Below the pieces are notes generated by a model. It saw only the letters and a list, made by a program, of their open reading frames with translations, was not told where the DNA came from and did not search any database. 64,000 nt of DNA. Source: G963678445 sp963678445 (GTDB taxonomy: Bacteria > Hydrogenedentota > Hydrogenedentia > Hydrogenedentales > G963678445). Positions 1 through 9,957 of this stretch are shown piece by piece. The translations under genes were made by a program, and so were the position numbers. Within the stretch, counting starts at the first letter, position 1; each line of letters begins with the position of its first letter. The stretch is taken from positions 2,170,001-2,234,000 of the forward strand of contig OY782877.1 in assembly GCA_963678445.1 (NCBI GenBank), written 5' to 3'.

Positions 1-2221
1 CTTCGTCGCCAGGGGGCGCTGTTTTGTCTTGGTCGTCTCCGTCTTTGCGTTTGGGCCAGGGGATGCATTCAAGGGAAACAAGCACCAGGGCGAAGGCGCC
101 GATTACTCCGGCGACACTGCTCAGGCCGGGGGTGGCGGAAGCCAAGTCCGTGGCGCTTGCGTCGCGGAAATAGACCGGCCACCAGTGAACGAAGAAGGCG
201 ATTACGCCTGCTGTGCTCAAGGTGACGATGCCATAATGAAGCCAAAAGCGTTTTTCGCGCAATGCCAGGAAGCCCATGTAGAAGCTGAGCAGGAGCATCA
301 GGACGGAGTTCCAGTAGTAGGTGGGGTATTTTTGCCGCCACATGGAGTAGAAGTAGTATCCCGCCATGGCGACCAACAATAGATATACGACGCCCAAGGT
401 GCGTGTGGGACGTTTCAGTTCGCTGGTGAAAAAGAGGAGTGGCACCAGCAACATGATGTAGTAGTAATACGTGGGCGCGACCAGGAAATAGCAGGGCACA
501 AAGCTGTAGGCGAAGGCTTGGGCATCTTTCAGGCCGCGTACAGCGAACAGGGAGAATAACAGCACGCAGGCCAGTATGGCGCGCCACTGTAACTTGTACT
601 GATTGTACAAAACACTGCGTGTGTAAGGGCTCCAGGCTTTCAGGTAAGTGCGCAGTCCCTGATCCTCCGCCTTCTTAGTGTCAGCCTTATCCGATTCGCC
701 GAGCAGATATTTTCCAATGGATTCCTTAAAACTGAAGTTTTTCCGGAATTGGGCGATGTAGACGTATTTGAATCCAACACGCCAGGGAGAAATATCCCGA
801 TTATGTTTACCGATCTTTTTGGCGTAGTCCTGCCACAATTGCGTGCCTCCCTCATAGGCAATGGAGGCGCCGATGAGAAGAACGACGGTAAGCATGAAAG
901 CGACAAAGAAATACAGGTAGCGGCGGTTGATACGATTGGTCCACAGCGCCCAGACGCCAAAGGTGGTCAAGCCCAGAAGTGCGCCTGCGGTCAATCCTAC
1001 GCCGATCGTCCCTGCAATCAGGGCGTTAAATGGTATTTCAATTGGTAGATGGGGGAGCCAAAGGGAGCGTAGCAAAAATAAGACAATGGCGCCCAAAAGG
1101 CCGAATGCAAGGTGCAACAGAAACAAGAGAAGGGGACGCAGTAGGGGGTGCCCATATTCGATATCCTGTAGCCAGAGCTCTTTGAGCCAACGCCCTAGTG
1201 CATTGATAAGATCCCAGAAAAGCTTTGCGCCCAACCCGAAAAGGAATACAGCGGGGAAAATGCGCGCCATCACGGAGTAGGCGGTGAATACGCCCCCCAG
1301 GGCATAATGGTTTTTTCGAATGAGACATATTGCGATGATTAGCGACATGGTGAAGTCGGTGCGCAGATAGGCGCCCTTCATATGCGAAAATTTCATCATA
1401 TAGCTGGTTCCCAGCACGATGAGCATGCACAGGGCGGCTTCGAGGCCAAAGGCCCAGATCACAAAACCGGTGGCAAGGGCGATGAGTCCCAAATCAAGCA
1501 GGGAAAGAGCGAACATGCCGGTTTCACTATCCGTCGAAACCTGATTACTCAGACCGCCGCCAACCAACGTAGACCAGACCGGGGTGCCGTTGTAGCCCTT
1601 GTCACTGAGCACACCGTTCCAACGGTTGGTTACCAGCTTGGATTTAAACCACTCGATGTCCTTTACCCATTCCTTCCAACGCTCTTCCGAGAAATACTTC
1701 TTTACCGAGTCTGGGTCATTCAGTACATAGTCAGGGGAGACGTGGCGGCCTGTAGAAAGCTGTCGGATGGTGCCCTTGGTGCTTTTCCACTTCATGCCCG
1801 TTTCTTTATCCGCAATGATACTGGCCTCATAGAGCCGGTCATAACTGATTTCATGGGCGTATTTCGACCCCATGTAGTAATGGTAAAATTCGTAGGCGTT
1901 TAGGTATGCGCCATAGCGTCCCCGTCCGAAATTGAGGTAGTTTTCCACCGACAGGAAGGCAAGACAAAGCAAAACAGCCACCAGCAACCCACGAATAAAG
2001 CCTGTAATCGCAGTGCCGTATGTTTCCGCATCAAGTCCTGCACCGAATCGTTGCAGCAGTCTTCCTATTCTCAGGATGACACATTTACGCGCCAGCAGGC
2101 AGAGCAGCAGCAAAATAACGATAGCGGCAATGGGCATTTTATAATACAGATATTTGTCGAGATGAAAGTCCGCGAGAAACTTTACAATCGACTCATTTAT
2201 CGCACTGAGTTTTTCTATCAT
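1..2221 (-). CDS. Polytopic membrane protein, possible GT-C-type glycosyltransferase (3' end outside window)
   Basis: The frame is open on the minus strand from an ATG at 2221 to the window edge (740 codons), so the C-terminus is missing. Many hydrophobic segments alternate with short charged loops. The first membrane helix is near residues 29-44, and a soluble stretch of roughly 100-250 residues follows the second helix. A segment reading RTDFTMSLIIAICLIRKNHY is followed by a hydrophobic helix; this resembles the 'K/RxDF' membrane loops of GT87/GT39-like glycosyltransferases, but that is inference from style, not an identified family. An AGGAG lies only 3 nt before the ATG. An upstream TTG in the same frame would add residues that also look coding, so the start is uncertain. 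It lies 91 bp downstream of the GH29 fusion gene on the same strand. Confidence 0.6.
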   Translation of the reverse strand, partial: MIEKLSAINESIVKFLADFHLDKYLYYKMPIAAIVILLLLCLLARKCVILRIGRLLQRFGAGLDAETYGTAITGFIRGLLVAVLLCLAFLSVENYLNFGRGRYGAYLNAYEFYHYYMGSKYAHEISYDRLYEASIIADKETGMKWKSTKGTIRQLSTGRHVSPDYVLNDPDSVKKYFSEERWKEWVKDIEWFKSKLVTNRWNGVLSDKGYNGTPVWSTLVGGGLSNQVSTDSETGMFALSLLDLGLIALATGFVIWAFGLEAALCMLIVLGTSYMMKFSHMKGAYLRTDFTMSLIIAICLIRKNHYALGGVFTAYSVMARIFPAVFLFGLGAKLFWDLINALGRWLKELWLQDIEYGHPLLRPLLLFLLHLAFGLLGAIVLFLLRSLWLPHLPIEIPFNALIAGTIGVGLTAGALLGLTTFGVWALWTNRINRRYLYFFVAFMLTVVLLIGASIAYEGGTQLWQDYAKKIGKHNRDISPWRVGFKYVYIAQFRKNFSFKESIGKYLLGESDKADTKKAEDQGLRTYLKAWSPYTRSVLYNQYKLQWRAILACVLLFSLFAVRGLKDAQAFAYSFVPCYFLVAPTYYYYIMLLVPLLFFTSELKRPTRTLGVVYLLLVAMAGYYFYSMWRQKYPTYYWNSVLMLLLSFYMGFLALREKRFWLHYGIVTLSTAGVIAFFVHWWPVYFRDASATDLASATPGLSSVAGVIGAFALVLVSLECIPWPKRKDGDDQDKTAPPGDE

Positions 2222-2312
2222 ACGCTCCTGTACATCCTTTTGTAGCAGCCTGATTCTATGGCCCTTGCGGTTCCCCAACAAAGGCAAAAATTACCTGTTG
2301 AGGCATATATAG

Positions 2313-5300
2313 TCAGTTCACCCGTATAGGTAAGTCCGCAATTTCTACAACAACTGTAGCGATTGTATCGATCGGAAACACTTCGGGCAAGAAAATGCTT
2401 TTTTTCGTATTGTCCACCCGTAGCGGCGTATCATCTCCTAACCGCCATGCCCGCACGATATCGTTTTGTAGTCCAGGAAGACGCAATGCACCCTCAGGAC
2501 GTTTTTCCAGATGAAGATACAGTCGATTTCCGCGCGTCGTGCACTTCCCTGTCGGCAACGATGTAAAAGGAGACGCCTGCGCGCCATAGATCGATTCGCC
2601 ATGCACCCGCATCCATTCGCCCACACCCTCCAGGCGCGCTACCAGATGCGGGGGGATGATGCCATCTGACGTGGGGCCTACGTTGAGTAACAAATTGCCG
2701 CCACGACTAACCACATCGACGAGGGTGCCAAGGATTTCCTGCACACTTTTAAACGGGCCATCATCCTTTCGATAGCCCCACGATTCCCCAATCGTCATAC
2801 ATGCTTCCCAGGGGACCGGCGCTTCCTGTTCGAACGCCATTGCTTTCCGTATTTCCACCGGCTGCTCCCGCGTATAAAAATCTACCAGCAGGTTCCGTCC
2901 CCGTTCACCGCGCCCCACCCGATCATTCACCAATGCCTTCGGTTGCAATTCCCGAATCATCCCGATCAATTCCGGACTGCGCCATGTGGCCAATGCATGG
3001 TCCCATTCCCCATCGAACCAGATACAATCGATGGGGCCATACTGCGTGCAGAGCTCCCGCACCTGCCCAAAGAGATACTCATCGATATATTGGTTCAGGT
3101 TGTTCTGATAATCCGGGTGATGCCAATCCAGCATGGAATAATAAAAGCCAATTTTCATATCAGCGTCACGCGCCGCCTGCACCAATTCCCCGACAAAATC
3201 CCGATGTGGCGCCTGGTCCCATGCATCATAGTCCGTCAAGGCGCTGTTAAACATGCTAAATCCTTCGTGATGCTTCGACGTAAAAATCAGATAACGCATC
3301 CCGGTATTTTTTGCGATTTGCATCCATTTCGCAGCATCAAACTGCTGCGGATTAAACTGCTGCGCGAATTGCTCATACTCCGCGGCGGGGATCTTTTCAT
3401 CCTTCATTACAAACGAGGCCAGCGCGCCCTTATTGTTTCGTGCAGGCACCGCATACAAGCCCCAGTGCACAAACATGCCGAATTTTGCCTCCCGAAACCA
3501 GGCGCTTCGGTCTTCGACAGAAGGCTTACTTACGGCCTGCGTTGCGTTTTTTTTTAAGCTAGCATCTCCACGGTCGCGGATACCCGGTTGCACATACCAA
3601 CTTTCCAGGAAGCTTTGCAGCGAGCCGTCGAAAGTGCGTCGCTTGAGATTCATCCACGTCAACTGATCGCCTGCCGTGTAGTACAGCAACGTTTTCCCGT
3701 CGTACTCGATGAGGTCCACATCCGATGTGTTGATGCCATCATCCAACTGCGTCGACGTCAAAACCGGATTCGCACTGCTCAATTCCCACGTGCGCAAATC
3801 CTTCGAGCGGGTAATGTATGTCTGGAAAAAATGCAACGGAGGACGCCGTTCGAGATACAGCACATAGTAATAGCCATTGCAATAACGGATACACGGGCAC
3901 GCCGTGTACCGGTTTGCACCAAAAAGCGCATCCGGTAGCGTTGTCCAGGTTTCCAGATCCTTCGAGATGGCGAATTTTGTCGTAAACGCCGGATAGTTCC
4001 TATCGTTCGATTCATACGCCATCACAAAGCCGTCCGGCGTGGGACACACCGAGCTGTTAAAGAGATGCTCTTTCTTTTGTTTGACGACGACATGCGACTC
4101 CCAATGTTTCAAATCTGTCGATTTGAACATCGTGACATCATTCCAGTTCTTGTCTTCATAGCGCGAGGCGAAAGCATAGAACGTATCCTCATGCACCAAT
4201 GCGCAGGCCAAGCCATAGCCCTCTGCGAAACGGGCCAGCTCTTCGCCCGATTCAGCATCCGAAAGTCGCAAGTAATAGTCCGAACGCTTGCCCCCACTAC
4301 CCGGTCGCACGCAACTCATCAGGCAAAGGCGCCCCTTCCAAAGCACCGGCGTGGCCTCACACATGTCCTCTTTGATAAAGCTATCGTCATGCAAGCCATT
4401 ATCCCGTTGTTTCGGCGCAGGGGGCGCGCAGTGACGAAACACCTCCACCGGCCAATGCGTAAGCGGATGGATGCCCTTGGGCACCTCCTGTTTAAACTGC
4501 ACATGCGCCTGCACCGCGCCCTTCGTCGTATAGCTCAGATCCTTCACCGAATCCTTGTCCACCTTCACCCCAAAGACCTTGTAGCCCATTAGCGTCGTGT
4601 CCTTCATGTCCACATGAAGATACTTGCCATTCTGCACACTTTGGATAATGCCATCCGTGGGCGTACCCTGCGGTTGCGAGAAATTCAGGGTAATCAGACG
4701 GCAACGGTCCAGCTGAATCCGCATATACGTATGAAAACCGTAATTCCCCCCCTTCAACGCGCACTGTGGACTCACCATCGTGCAGTCCTCAAAGACGACA
4801 TCGGTAATATCACGCGGTTTTTTGTTTTCCACCCGCACATACGCGCCCGCCGTGTCGCCCCACCAATCCAGCGACCACAACGTGCACCGACGAAACGTGA
4901 TCGGTTCCTTCTCACGCGACAAACAACTGGCGACGCCTCCGCCAAAAGCGCGTCCAATGCCCACGCAGTCCTCCACCACCACCGTAAACGGCTCCACCCG
5001 ATCCGTACAATCCCAAAACCAGCCCGCATCCGAACCCGTTGCATAACAATTCCGAATCACCCAGCGATCCCATATAATCGACGAGAACGTGGGATCCACA
5101 TGCTCCTTCGACCACCCCTTCGTCGTGGCGCGAATTGTCGACCACCAATCATAACTCTTGAACCCCTTCTTCGGATCACTCGAATCAATGACCACGTCCC
5201 CCGCTGTGCCCGACCCCAGCGCGCCATCCACATCCCCCACAAGGACATTGTACGAACCCGCTGCACCGGGATGCGTCGGAGAAAGCATCGCCTCCATATA

Positions 5301-5528
5301 CGTATCCGGACGGATTACAATCGTGTGTCCGCCCTTTGCATCCGGCACCGCATCCAACGCCGTCTGAATCGAAGTAAACGCCGTGGCCCAACTCAACCCA
5401 TCACTGCCATCGCCCAACTTCGATACATACAACGTTGCCCCCCGATGTTCCGGCAACGGCACCGTTTCTGCCGAAAAAGGTGCTACAGCACTCATAAATA
5501 CTGTCAGAAAAGCCAACGGGAAAGTCAT
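2313..5528 (-). CDS. Secreted three-module glycosidase: beta-helix + GH43-like propeller + GH29 alpha-L-fucosidase
   Basis: A 1071-aa protein with an N-terminal signal peptide (hydrophobic residues about 3-20, probable cleavage after FSA). Residues ~30-340 look like a right-handed parallel beta-helix (pectate-lyase/DUF1565 style; opening GSDGLSWATAFTSIQTAL). Residues ~360-640 resemble a five-bladed GH43/GH32-type domain (repeated 'STDLKHWE', 'SKDLRTWE' blade motifs). Residues ~665-1000 form a GH29 alpha-L-fucosidase barrel: FGMFVHWGLYAVP, FTSKHHEGFSMF, and DCIWFDGEW with the expected nucleophile Asp839. A short beta-sandwich follows. GH29 enzymes release alpha-fucose from glycans. The RBS GGAGG lies 9 nt before the ATG. 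It is downstream of glnE on the same strand (57 bp gap). The role of the first two modules is inferred from fold-like motifs only. Confidence 0.85.
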   Translation of the reverse strand: MTFPLAFLTVFMSAVAPFSAETVPLPEHRGATLYVSKLGDGSDGLSWATAFTSIQTALDAVPDAKGGHTIVIRPDTYMEAMLSPTHPGAAGSYNVLVGDVDGALGSGTAGDVVIDSSDPKKGFKSYDWWSTIRATTKGWSKEHVDPTFSSIIWDRWVIRNCYATGSDAGWFWDCTDRVEPFTVVVEDCVGIGRAFGGGVASCLSREKEPITFRRCTLWSLDWWGDTAGAYVRVENKKPRDITDVVFEDCTMVSPQCALKGGNYGFHTYMRIQLDRCRLITLNFSQPQGTPTDGIIQSVQNGKYLHVDMKDTTLMGYKVFGVKVDKDSVKDLSYTTKGAVQAHVQFKQEVPKGIHPLTHWPVEVFRHCAPPAPKQRDNGLHDDSFIKEDMCEATPVLWKGRLCLMSCVRPGSGGKRSDYYLRLSDAESGEELARFAEGYGLACALVHEDTFYAFASRYEDKNWNDVTMFKSTDLKHWESHVVVKQKKEHLFNSSVCPTPDGFVMAYESNDRNYPAFTTKFAISKDLETWTTLPDALFGANRYTACPCIRYCNGYYYVLYLERRPPLHFFQTYITRSKDLRTWELSSANPVLTSTQLDDGINTSDVDLIEYDGKTLLYYTAGDQLTWMNLKRRTFDGSLQSFLESWYVQPGIRDRGDASLKKNATQAVSKPSVEDRSAWFREAKFGMFVHWGLYAVPARNNKGALASFVMKDEKIPAAEYEQFAQQFNPQQFDAAKWMQIAKNTGMRYLIFTSKHHEGFSMFNSALTDYDAWDQAPHRDFVGELVQAARDADMKIGFYYSMLDWHHPDYQNNLNQYIDEYLFGQVRELCTQYGPIDCIWFDGEWDHALATWRSPELIGMIRELQPKALVNDRVGRGERGRNLLVDFYTREQPVEIRKAMAFEQEAPVPWEACMTIGESWGYRKDDGPFKSVQEILGTLVDVVSRGGNLLLNVGPTSDGIIPPHLVARLEGVGEWMRVHGESIYGAQASPFTSLPTGKCTTRGNRLYLHLEKRPEGALRLPGLQNDIVRAWRLGDDTPLRVDNTKKSIFLPEVFPIDTIATVVVEIADLPIRVN

Positions 5529-5585
5529 TTTGTATCGCCTCCATTTTTAAAATGTCGCTATATTGCTATGTCAGAAGAGCATTCC

Positions 5586-8500
5586 TTAGGAATTTTTTAT
5601 ATTTTCCGACAGTGTGCGCACGGTTGCATCGTATAGGGTGTGTACTTCCTGGCGCAACTGGTCAACATATTCGAGTAGTTCGGCGGTGATGGATAAGCGG
5701 TCGGCGAGATCGATGCGGTCGCCGGGATTCCCCGGCAGCTTGGTGCTGTGGCCGCCGTCTTGCATGCGGATGCGGTTGAGGATGCGGCGGAGTGCACCGT
5801 AGTTGTGGCGTAGGGTGCGATAGCTCTCCCGGTCGACGAGTTCGTTTTCGTAGAGAATGTCGAGTGCGCCGAAGACGTCGCCGCGTTGCAGGTGGGGCAG
5901 CTCTGCGACGTGTTGCAGTTGCAGGTAGCGCACGATAAATTCGATTTCGGCGATGCCGCCGTCGTAAGTTTTAAGGTCGAGCGGTCCCGCTTTTTGCGCC
6001 ATCTGTCGTCGTAATGATTCGTTATGTTCCAGTGCGGTGCGATCCGTGGGGCAGGAGAAAGCCGTTTTTTTGGCAATCTGTTCCATGCGCAGTGCAAAGG
6101 TGCGATCGCCAGCGACGGCGCGTGCCTTCATCAAAGCGAAACGTTCCCAGGGTTGCGCCTCTTCATGGTAATACTGTTGTAGTCGGTGGTGGCTGATGGC
6201 AAGCATCCCCTTGTTGCCATCGGGACGCAGGCGCGCATCAATGTCGTAGAGGCGTCCGTAGCGGGTTGGTTCTTTCAGGATGCGCAGGGTTTGCGATGCG
6301 ACCGCGGCGAAGTATTCGACGGGGGAGAGCTGCGGGGGCATTTTTATGTCCCCGTCGTAAACGAAGATCAGATCGAGATCGCTACCATACCCCATTTCCC
6401 AACCACCCAGCTTACCCAGACCGAGGATGGCGAAGGGAACGTCGGTGTCGCCATAGCGTTGCACAACTTTTTCCTGCCCCTGGCGTAGCGCTTCGCGCAG
6501 GATGACCTCCGCCAGCAGGGTCAATTCGTCGCCCACCTCCGCTACCGAACGGTTGCGCACCAGCTCGCGCATGGCGATGCGCAGCATTTCGCCGTCTTTA
6601 AGTCGATACAGGGCCGCGTCGGGGTCATAAGCATGCTGGAGATTGTGTAACTCATCCTCCAGGCTGTGGCGCGTCGAAACCCGATCCAGATTTTGTACAC
6701 TGCTCAACGTGTCGAGCAGCGCGGGTTCGCGCATCAACAGCGAGCACAAATATTCGCTGTTTGCCGTCAGGGTGACGAGGAAATGTGTGAGGACGGGGTT
6801 ATGATGAAGAAGTTCGTACAACACAGTGGGCGCGCTGAGTTTTCCCAGGATACGGGCAAAGCGCAACAACAAGGCGTCGGGATAGCGAAAGTTGGAGATT
6901 TCATTGAGGAGGAAAGGCGTAATGGCGACGAATTGATCACGGACGGAACGGCTGAAAGGTCGAATTTCCGGTCCATTAGCCAGTGAGAGTAACTCCTGGC
7001 GCGCCTGTTCGGGCGCGGTAAAGCCCATTTCCGCCAGTTTCTGCACACCGATATCTTCCTGACTCTGTGGGTCGAGCAAGGCCGTGATCCACAACTGTCC
7101 CGCTCCCTTGACCGCCAGGAAACGTTCCAGAATATTGCGGGTTTCCCGGGCGCGTTCCCGATAGACGCGCATAAACGCCTCGTGATCTGTGTAGCCCAGA
7201 CGGCGTGAGAGTTCGTCCAACTGTTCTGTGGATTCGGGAAGTGCATGGCACTGCCGGCCGTCCTCAATTTGGATGCGGTGTTCTATCTGGCGCAGAAAGA
7301 CATAATGCCGCGCCAGGGCGTTGGCTTCAAAAGGCGTCAGCTTCGCCTGCTTCTCCAATTGTTCCAGCGCTCGCAGCGTGTTTTTTGTGCGCAGTTTGGG
7401 CAGGCGTCCTCCATTGAGGAGTTGCAACATTTGCACGGTGAATTCGATGTCGCGGATACCGCCCCGTCCCAGTTTTACCTCCCGTTCCGTTTCTCCCCGC
7501 TTGGCGATCATCGCCTCGGTTTGCGCTTTGGTTCGCCGAATGTCCTCAAGGATAGCGTCATCAAAGTATTTGGGGAAGACAAAGGGGCGCATACGTTTTA
7601 TAAAGAGTTCGCCCAAGGCAATGTCACCTGCGCAGGGGCGCGCCTTGATCAGCGCCTGGCGTTCCCAGGCCCGGCCAAATTCTGCGTAATATTCAACCGC
7701 TCCCGGCATCGGTACTGCCAGCGCACCGGTGCGACCGTAGGGGCGCAGGCGCATGTCGACCCTGAAAATGAAGCCATCGGGCGAGGGCTCCGACATGGCC
7801 TTGATGACATACTCGCCTACTTTGCGAAAAAACTCGTGGTTTGTAATAGTTCCAGAACTTCCGCCCAATGTGTTGCCGTCGTGACTGTAGAAGAAGAGCA
7901 GATCCACATCCGAACTGAAATTGAGTTCCCGCCCGCCCAACTTTCCCATCGCCATGATGACAAAGGTGCTGGGTGTCGTTTTGTCATCCGTCATGGGCGC
8001 GCCAAAACGGGTAGTCAGCTCCTTTTGTGCGGCCTCCAGCGCCAGTTCGAGGCAGGCATCGGCGAGGTTGGCCAAGTCTGCGGCAATGGAGGGGATGGGG
8101 GCGTAGTGGACAATTTCGCGAATCCCGATACGGAGGATAGCTTTTTGGCGAAAGAGTCGCAAGGTATGACAACAGGAAGCAAAATTTTCTGTGGGCGATA
8201 CATCCGAATTCGGGTCCGTAAAATTTTTATGTAGATCTTCAATAAGTTCCTCTTTGCTCAACGCACGTTCAAGGTGGCCCTGTTCCCAAAGCAATTCGGC
8301 ATAGTGCGGGCTGCGGCAGAGGATGTCGGTGAGCATGGGGCTTTGACTGAATATCGTGGTGAGCATGTGTAGTAGCGTGGGGGTTGCGAGTGCTTTACCC
8401 CAGACGGTTTCCGGACAATGTTCACGGAAACGCTGCAAGCCCACCAGAGCTTTCATAGGCGCTGCATTGTCGTTTAATGCCGTTGCCAAGTGCGTAGTCG

Positions 8501-8594
8501 TTGCAGACGAAGAATCGGCAAGTACCTCCTCCAGACAGAGGGCTGCTTGTTGCGGGTTACTAAAAGGGATGGCTTTGAATGGATCAGATAACAT
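5586..8594 (-). CDS. glnE: Bifunctional glutamine-synthetase adenylyltransferase/deadenylase
   Basis: 1002 aa, the usual length for GlnE. The protein adenylylates and deadenylylates glutamine synthetase in response to nitrogen status. Two nucleotidyltransferase domains are visible, each with a GSDxDLxF motif carrying the metal-binding aspartates: GSDVDLLFF near residue 228 and GSDLDLIFVYD near residue 735. Each is followed by an Arg-rich 'RLRP(Y/D)G' segment and a helical GlnD/PII-uridylyltransferase-type domain, including the GGIRDIEF and GGIAEIEF motifs. The ATG at 8594 lies inside the end of the glycerate kinase gene (11-nt overlap), with AGGAAAT just upstream, so translation is probably coupled. 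No glnA or glnB is in the window. Confidence 0.97.
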   Translation of the reverse strand: MLSDPFKAIPFSNPQQAALCLEEVLADSSSATTTHLATALNDNAAPMKALVGLQRFREHCPETVWGKALATPTLLHMLTTIFSQSPMLTDILCRSPHYAELLWEQGHLERALSKEELIEDLHKNFTDPNSDVSPTENFASCCHTLRLFRQKAILRIGIREIVHYAPIPSIAADLANLADACLELALEAAQKELTTRFGAPMTDDKTTPSTFVIMAMGKLGGRELNFSSDVDLLFFYSHDGNTLGGSSGTITNHEFFRKVGEYVIKAMSEPSPDGFIFRVDMRLRPYGRTGALAVPMPGAVEYYAEFGRAWERQALIKARPCAGDIALGELFIKRMRPFVFPKYFDDAILEDIRRTKAQTEAMIAKRGETEREVKLGRGGIRDIEFTVQMLQLLNGGRLPKLRTKNTLRALEQLEKQAKLTPFEANALARHYVFLRQIEHRIQIEDGRQCHALPESTEQLDELSRRLGYTDHEAFMRVYRERARETRNILERFLAVKGAGQLWITALLDPQSQEDIGVQKLAEMGFTAPEQARQELLSLANGPEIRPFSRSVRDQFVAITPFLLNEISNFRYPDALLLRFARILGKLSAPTVLYELLHHNPVLTHFLVTLTANSEYLCSLLMREPALLDTLSSVQNLDRVSTRHSLEDELHNLQHAYDPDAALYRLKDGEMLRIAMRELVRNRSVAEVGDELTLLAEVILREALRQGQEKVVQRYGDTDVPFAILGLGKLGGWEMGYGSDLDLIFVYDGDIKMPPQLSPVEYFAAVASQTLRILKEPTRYGRLYDIDARLRPDGNKGMLAISHHRLQQYYHEEAQPWERFALMKARAVAGDRTFALRMEQIAKKTAFSCPTDRTALEHNESLRRQMAQKAGPLDLKTYDGGIAEIEFIVRYLQLQHVAELPHLQRGDVFGALDILYENELVDRESYRTLRHNYGALRRILNRIRMQDGGHSTKLPGNPGDRIDLADRLSITAELLEYVDQLRQEVHTLYDATVRTLSENIKNS

Positions 8595-9735
8595 GATATT
8601 TCCTATTAGTAGCTTGCCAGAATCGGGCGAGTGTTTCAGCGGTATCGCCTAAAAGAGCGGGCGTTTTTGTACGGATATCTTCATACGAAATAGGTCCGGG
8701 AGAGATGCTTAACGCGACGTCGATGCCATGCGCATAGAGCGACTGGTAATTTTCCCCTAGTTTTCCTGCAATGGCAAACACGGGCAACCGATATTTTTTG
8801 GCCAGTTCTGCTACGCCCACGGGCGTTTTCCCATGGCAGCTTTGTTCATCCAGGCAGCCTTCGCCAGTGAGTACGAGATCCGCCCGCTGGAGATACTTTT
8901 CCAGGCCGCACGCATCGGCGACCAAGGCTACACCAGGTCGTAAAGTTCCCCGCGCAAAAGCAAGTAGTCCGGCCCCTAAACCACCGGCAGCCCCTGCGCC
9001 GGGAATGGAAAAGAAATCCATGTGAAAGTGCGTTCGCAGTATTTTTCCAAAGTGCTGCAAAGCAGCATCCAACGCTACTACCTGCGATGGCGTCGCTCCC
9101 TTTTGCGGTCCATATACCTGTGCCGCGCCATGGGGACCACATAGTGGATTATCCACATCACAGGCAACCTGGATGTCGCAGTGCTGTAACGCCGGGTGTG
9201 CCTTGCTGTCGTCAATACAGACCAGTTGCGCCAACGCAGCTCCACCTGGAGATAATTCACGTCCCTCTGCATCCAACAGGCGATAACCAAGTGCCTGGGC
9301 CATACCTGCACCGCCATCATGCGTGGCGCTGCCGCCGATGCCGATCAACAGCCGTTGTGCACCGTGATCCAGCGCATGTCGCATCAATTCCCCCGTACCA
9401 CGCGTGGTGGTGATTTCCGGATTGCGTTGTGAAGGGGGGACCAGGGCAAGCCCGGAGGCCGCCGCCATTTCAATAACAGCAGTGTTTCCGTCACCCAAAA
9501 GGCCATAGCGCGCTTCCACGGGTTCGCCCAAAGGTCCTGTGACACGGAGTGAGCGGAACTGTCCCTGGGTTGCCGTAACTAAGGCCTCCACCGTTCCTTC
9601 CCCGCCATCCGCCATTGGAATGCAAAGGGTCTCTGCACTGGGACATCCCCGTTTCCATCCTTGCGCCAATGCCTGGGCGACCTGGACCGCAGACAGGCAT
9701 TCTTTAAAGGAATCGGGGGCGATCACTACACGCAT
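8584..9735 (-). CDS. glxK: Glycerate kinase (GarK/GlxK type)
   Basis: 383 aa, typical for the bacterial type I glycerate kinase family, which phosphorylates D-glycerate with ATP (usually to 2-phosphoglycerate). It starts with the family signature MRVVIAPDSFKECLSA. Other conserved blocks are PMADGGEGT, the Gly-rich IGIGGSATHDGGAG, the GAGAAGGLGAGL loop, and LVLTGEGCLDEQSCHGK near the C-terminus. It is the first gene of a minus-strand run and overlaps glnE by 11 nt. The region upstream is shared with a divergent zinc-ribbon gene. Glycerate may feed photorespiratory-like or glucarate catabolism, but no partner genes are here. Confidence 0.96.
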   Translation of the reverse strand: MRVVIAPDSFKECLSAVQVAQALAQGWKRGCPSAETLCIPMADGGEGTVEALVTATQGQFRSLRVTGPLGEPVEARYGLLGDGNTAVIEMAAASGLALVPPSQRNPEITTTRGTGELMRHALDHGAQRLLIGIGGSATHDGGAGMAQALGYRLLDAEGRELSPGGAALAQLVCIDDSKAHPALQHCDIQVACDVDNPLCGPHGAAQVYGPQKGATPSQVVALDAALQHFGKILRTHFHMDFFSIPGAGAAGGLGAGLLAFARGTLRPGVALVADACGLEKYLQRADLVLTGEGCLDEQSCHGKTPVGVAELAKKYRLPVFAIAGKLGENYQSLYAHGIDVALSISPGPISYEDIRTKTPALLGDTAETLARFWQATNRKYHVI

Positions 9736-9957
9736 GAGTAAAATCTTTCATCCTGTTTTTACTATAAACCAGATTTTTTATCATAACAGGAGCGTGCGTG
9801 GAATCGCACCCGTTTTTGAGGGCGGTTTCAGCAGTGTCGGCAGTTTTTGAGTCGATTTTTGCGCACTGCCATGGAACTTTTTGTGCCAGAAAAAGAATAT
9901 ACTGGACAATGACTTTGTATTGTGCGAAAATTTGTCATACGGAAGAGAAACGGGACA

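Noticed and set aside
4614..5636. A 340-codon plus-strand frame opposite the GH29 fusion gene
   Set aside because: Composition is Arg/His/Ile/Pro-rich with no domain; it mirrors the strong minus-strand gene, which has clear motifs and an RBS.
7245..8234. A 329-codon plus-strand frame opposite glnE
   Set aside because: Antisense shadow of a full-length, motif-complete glnE.
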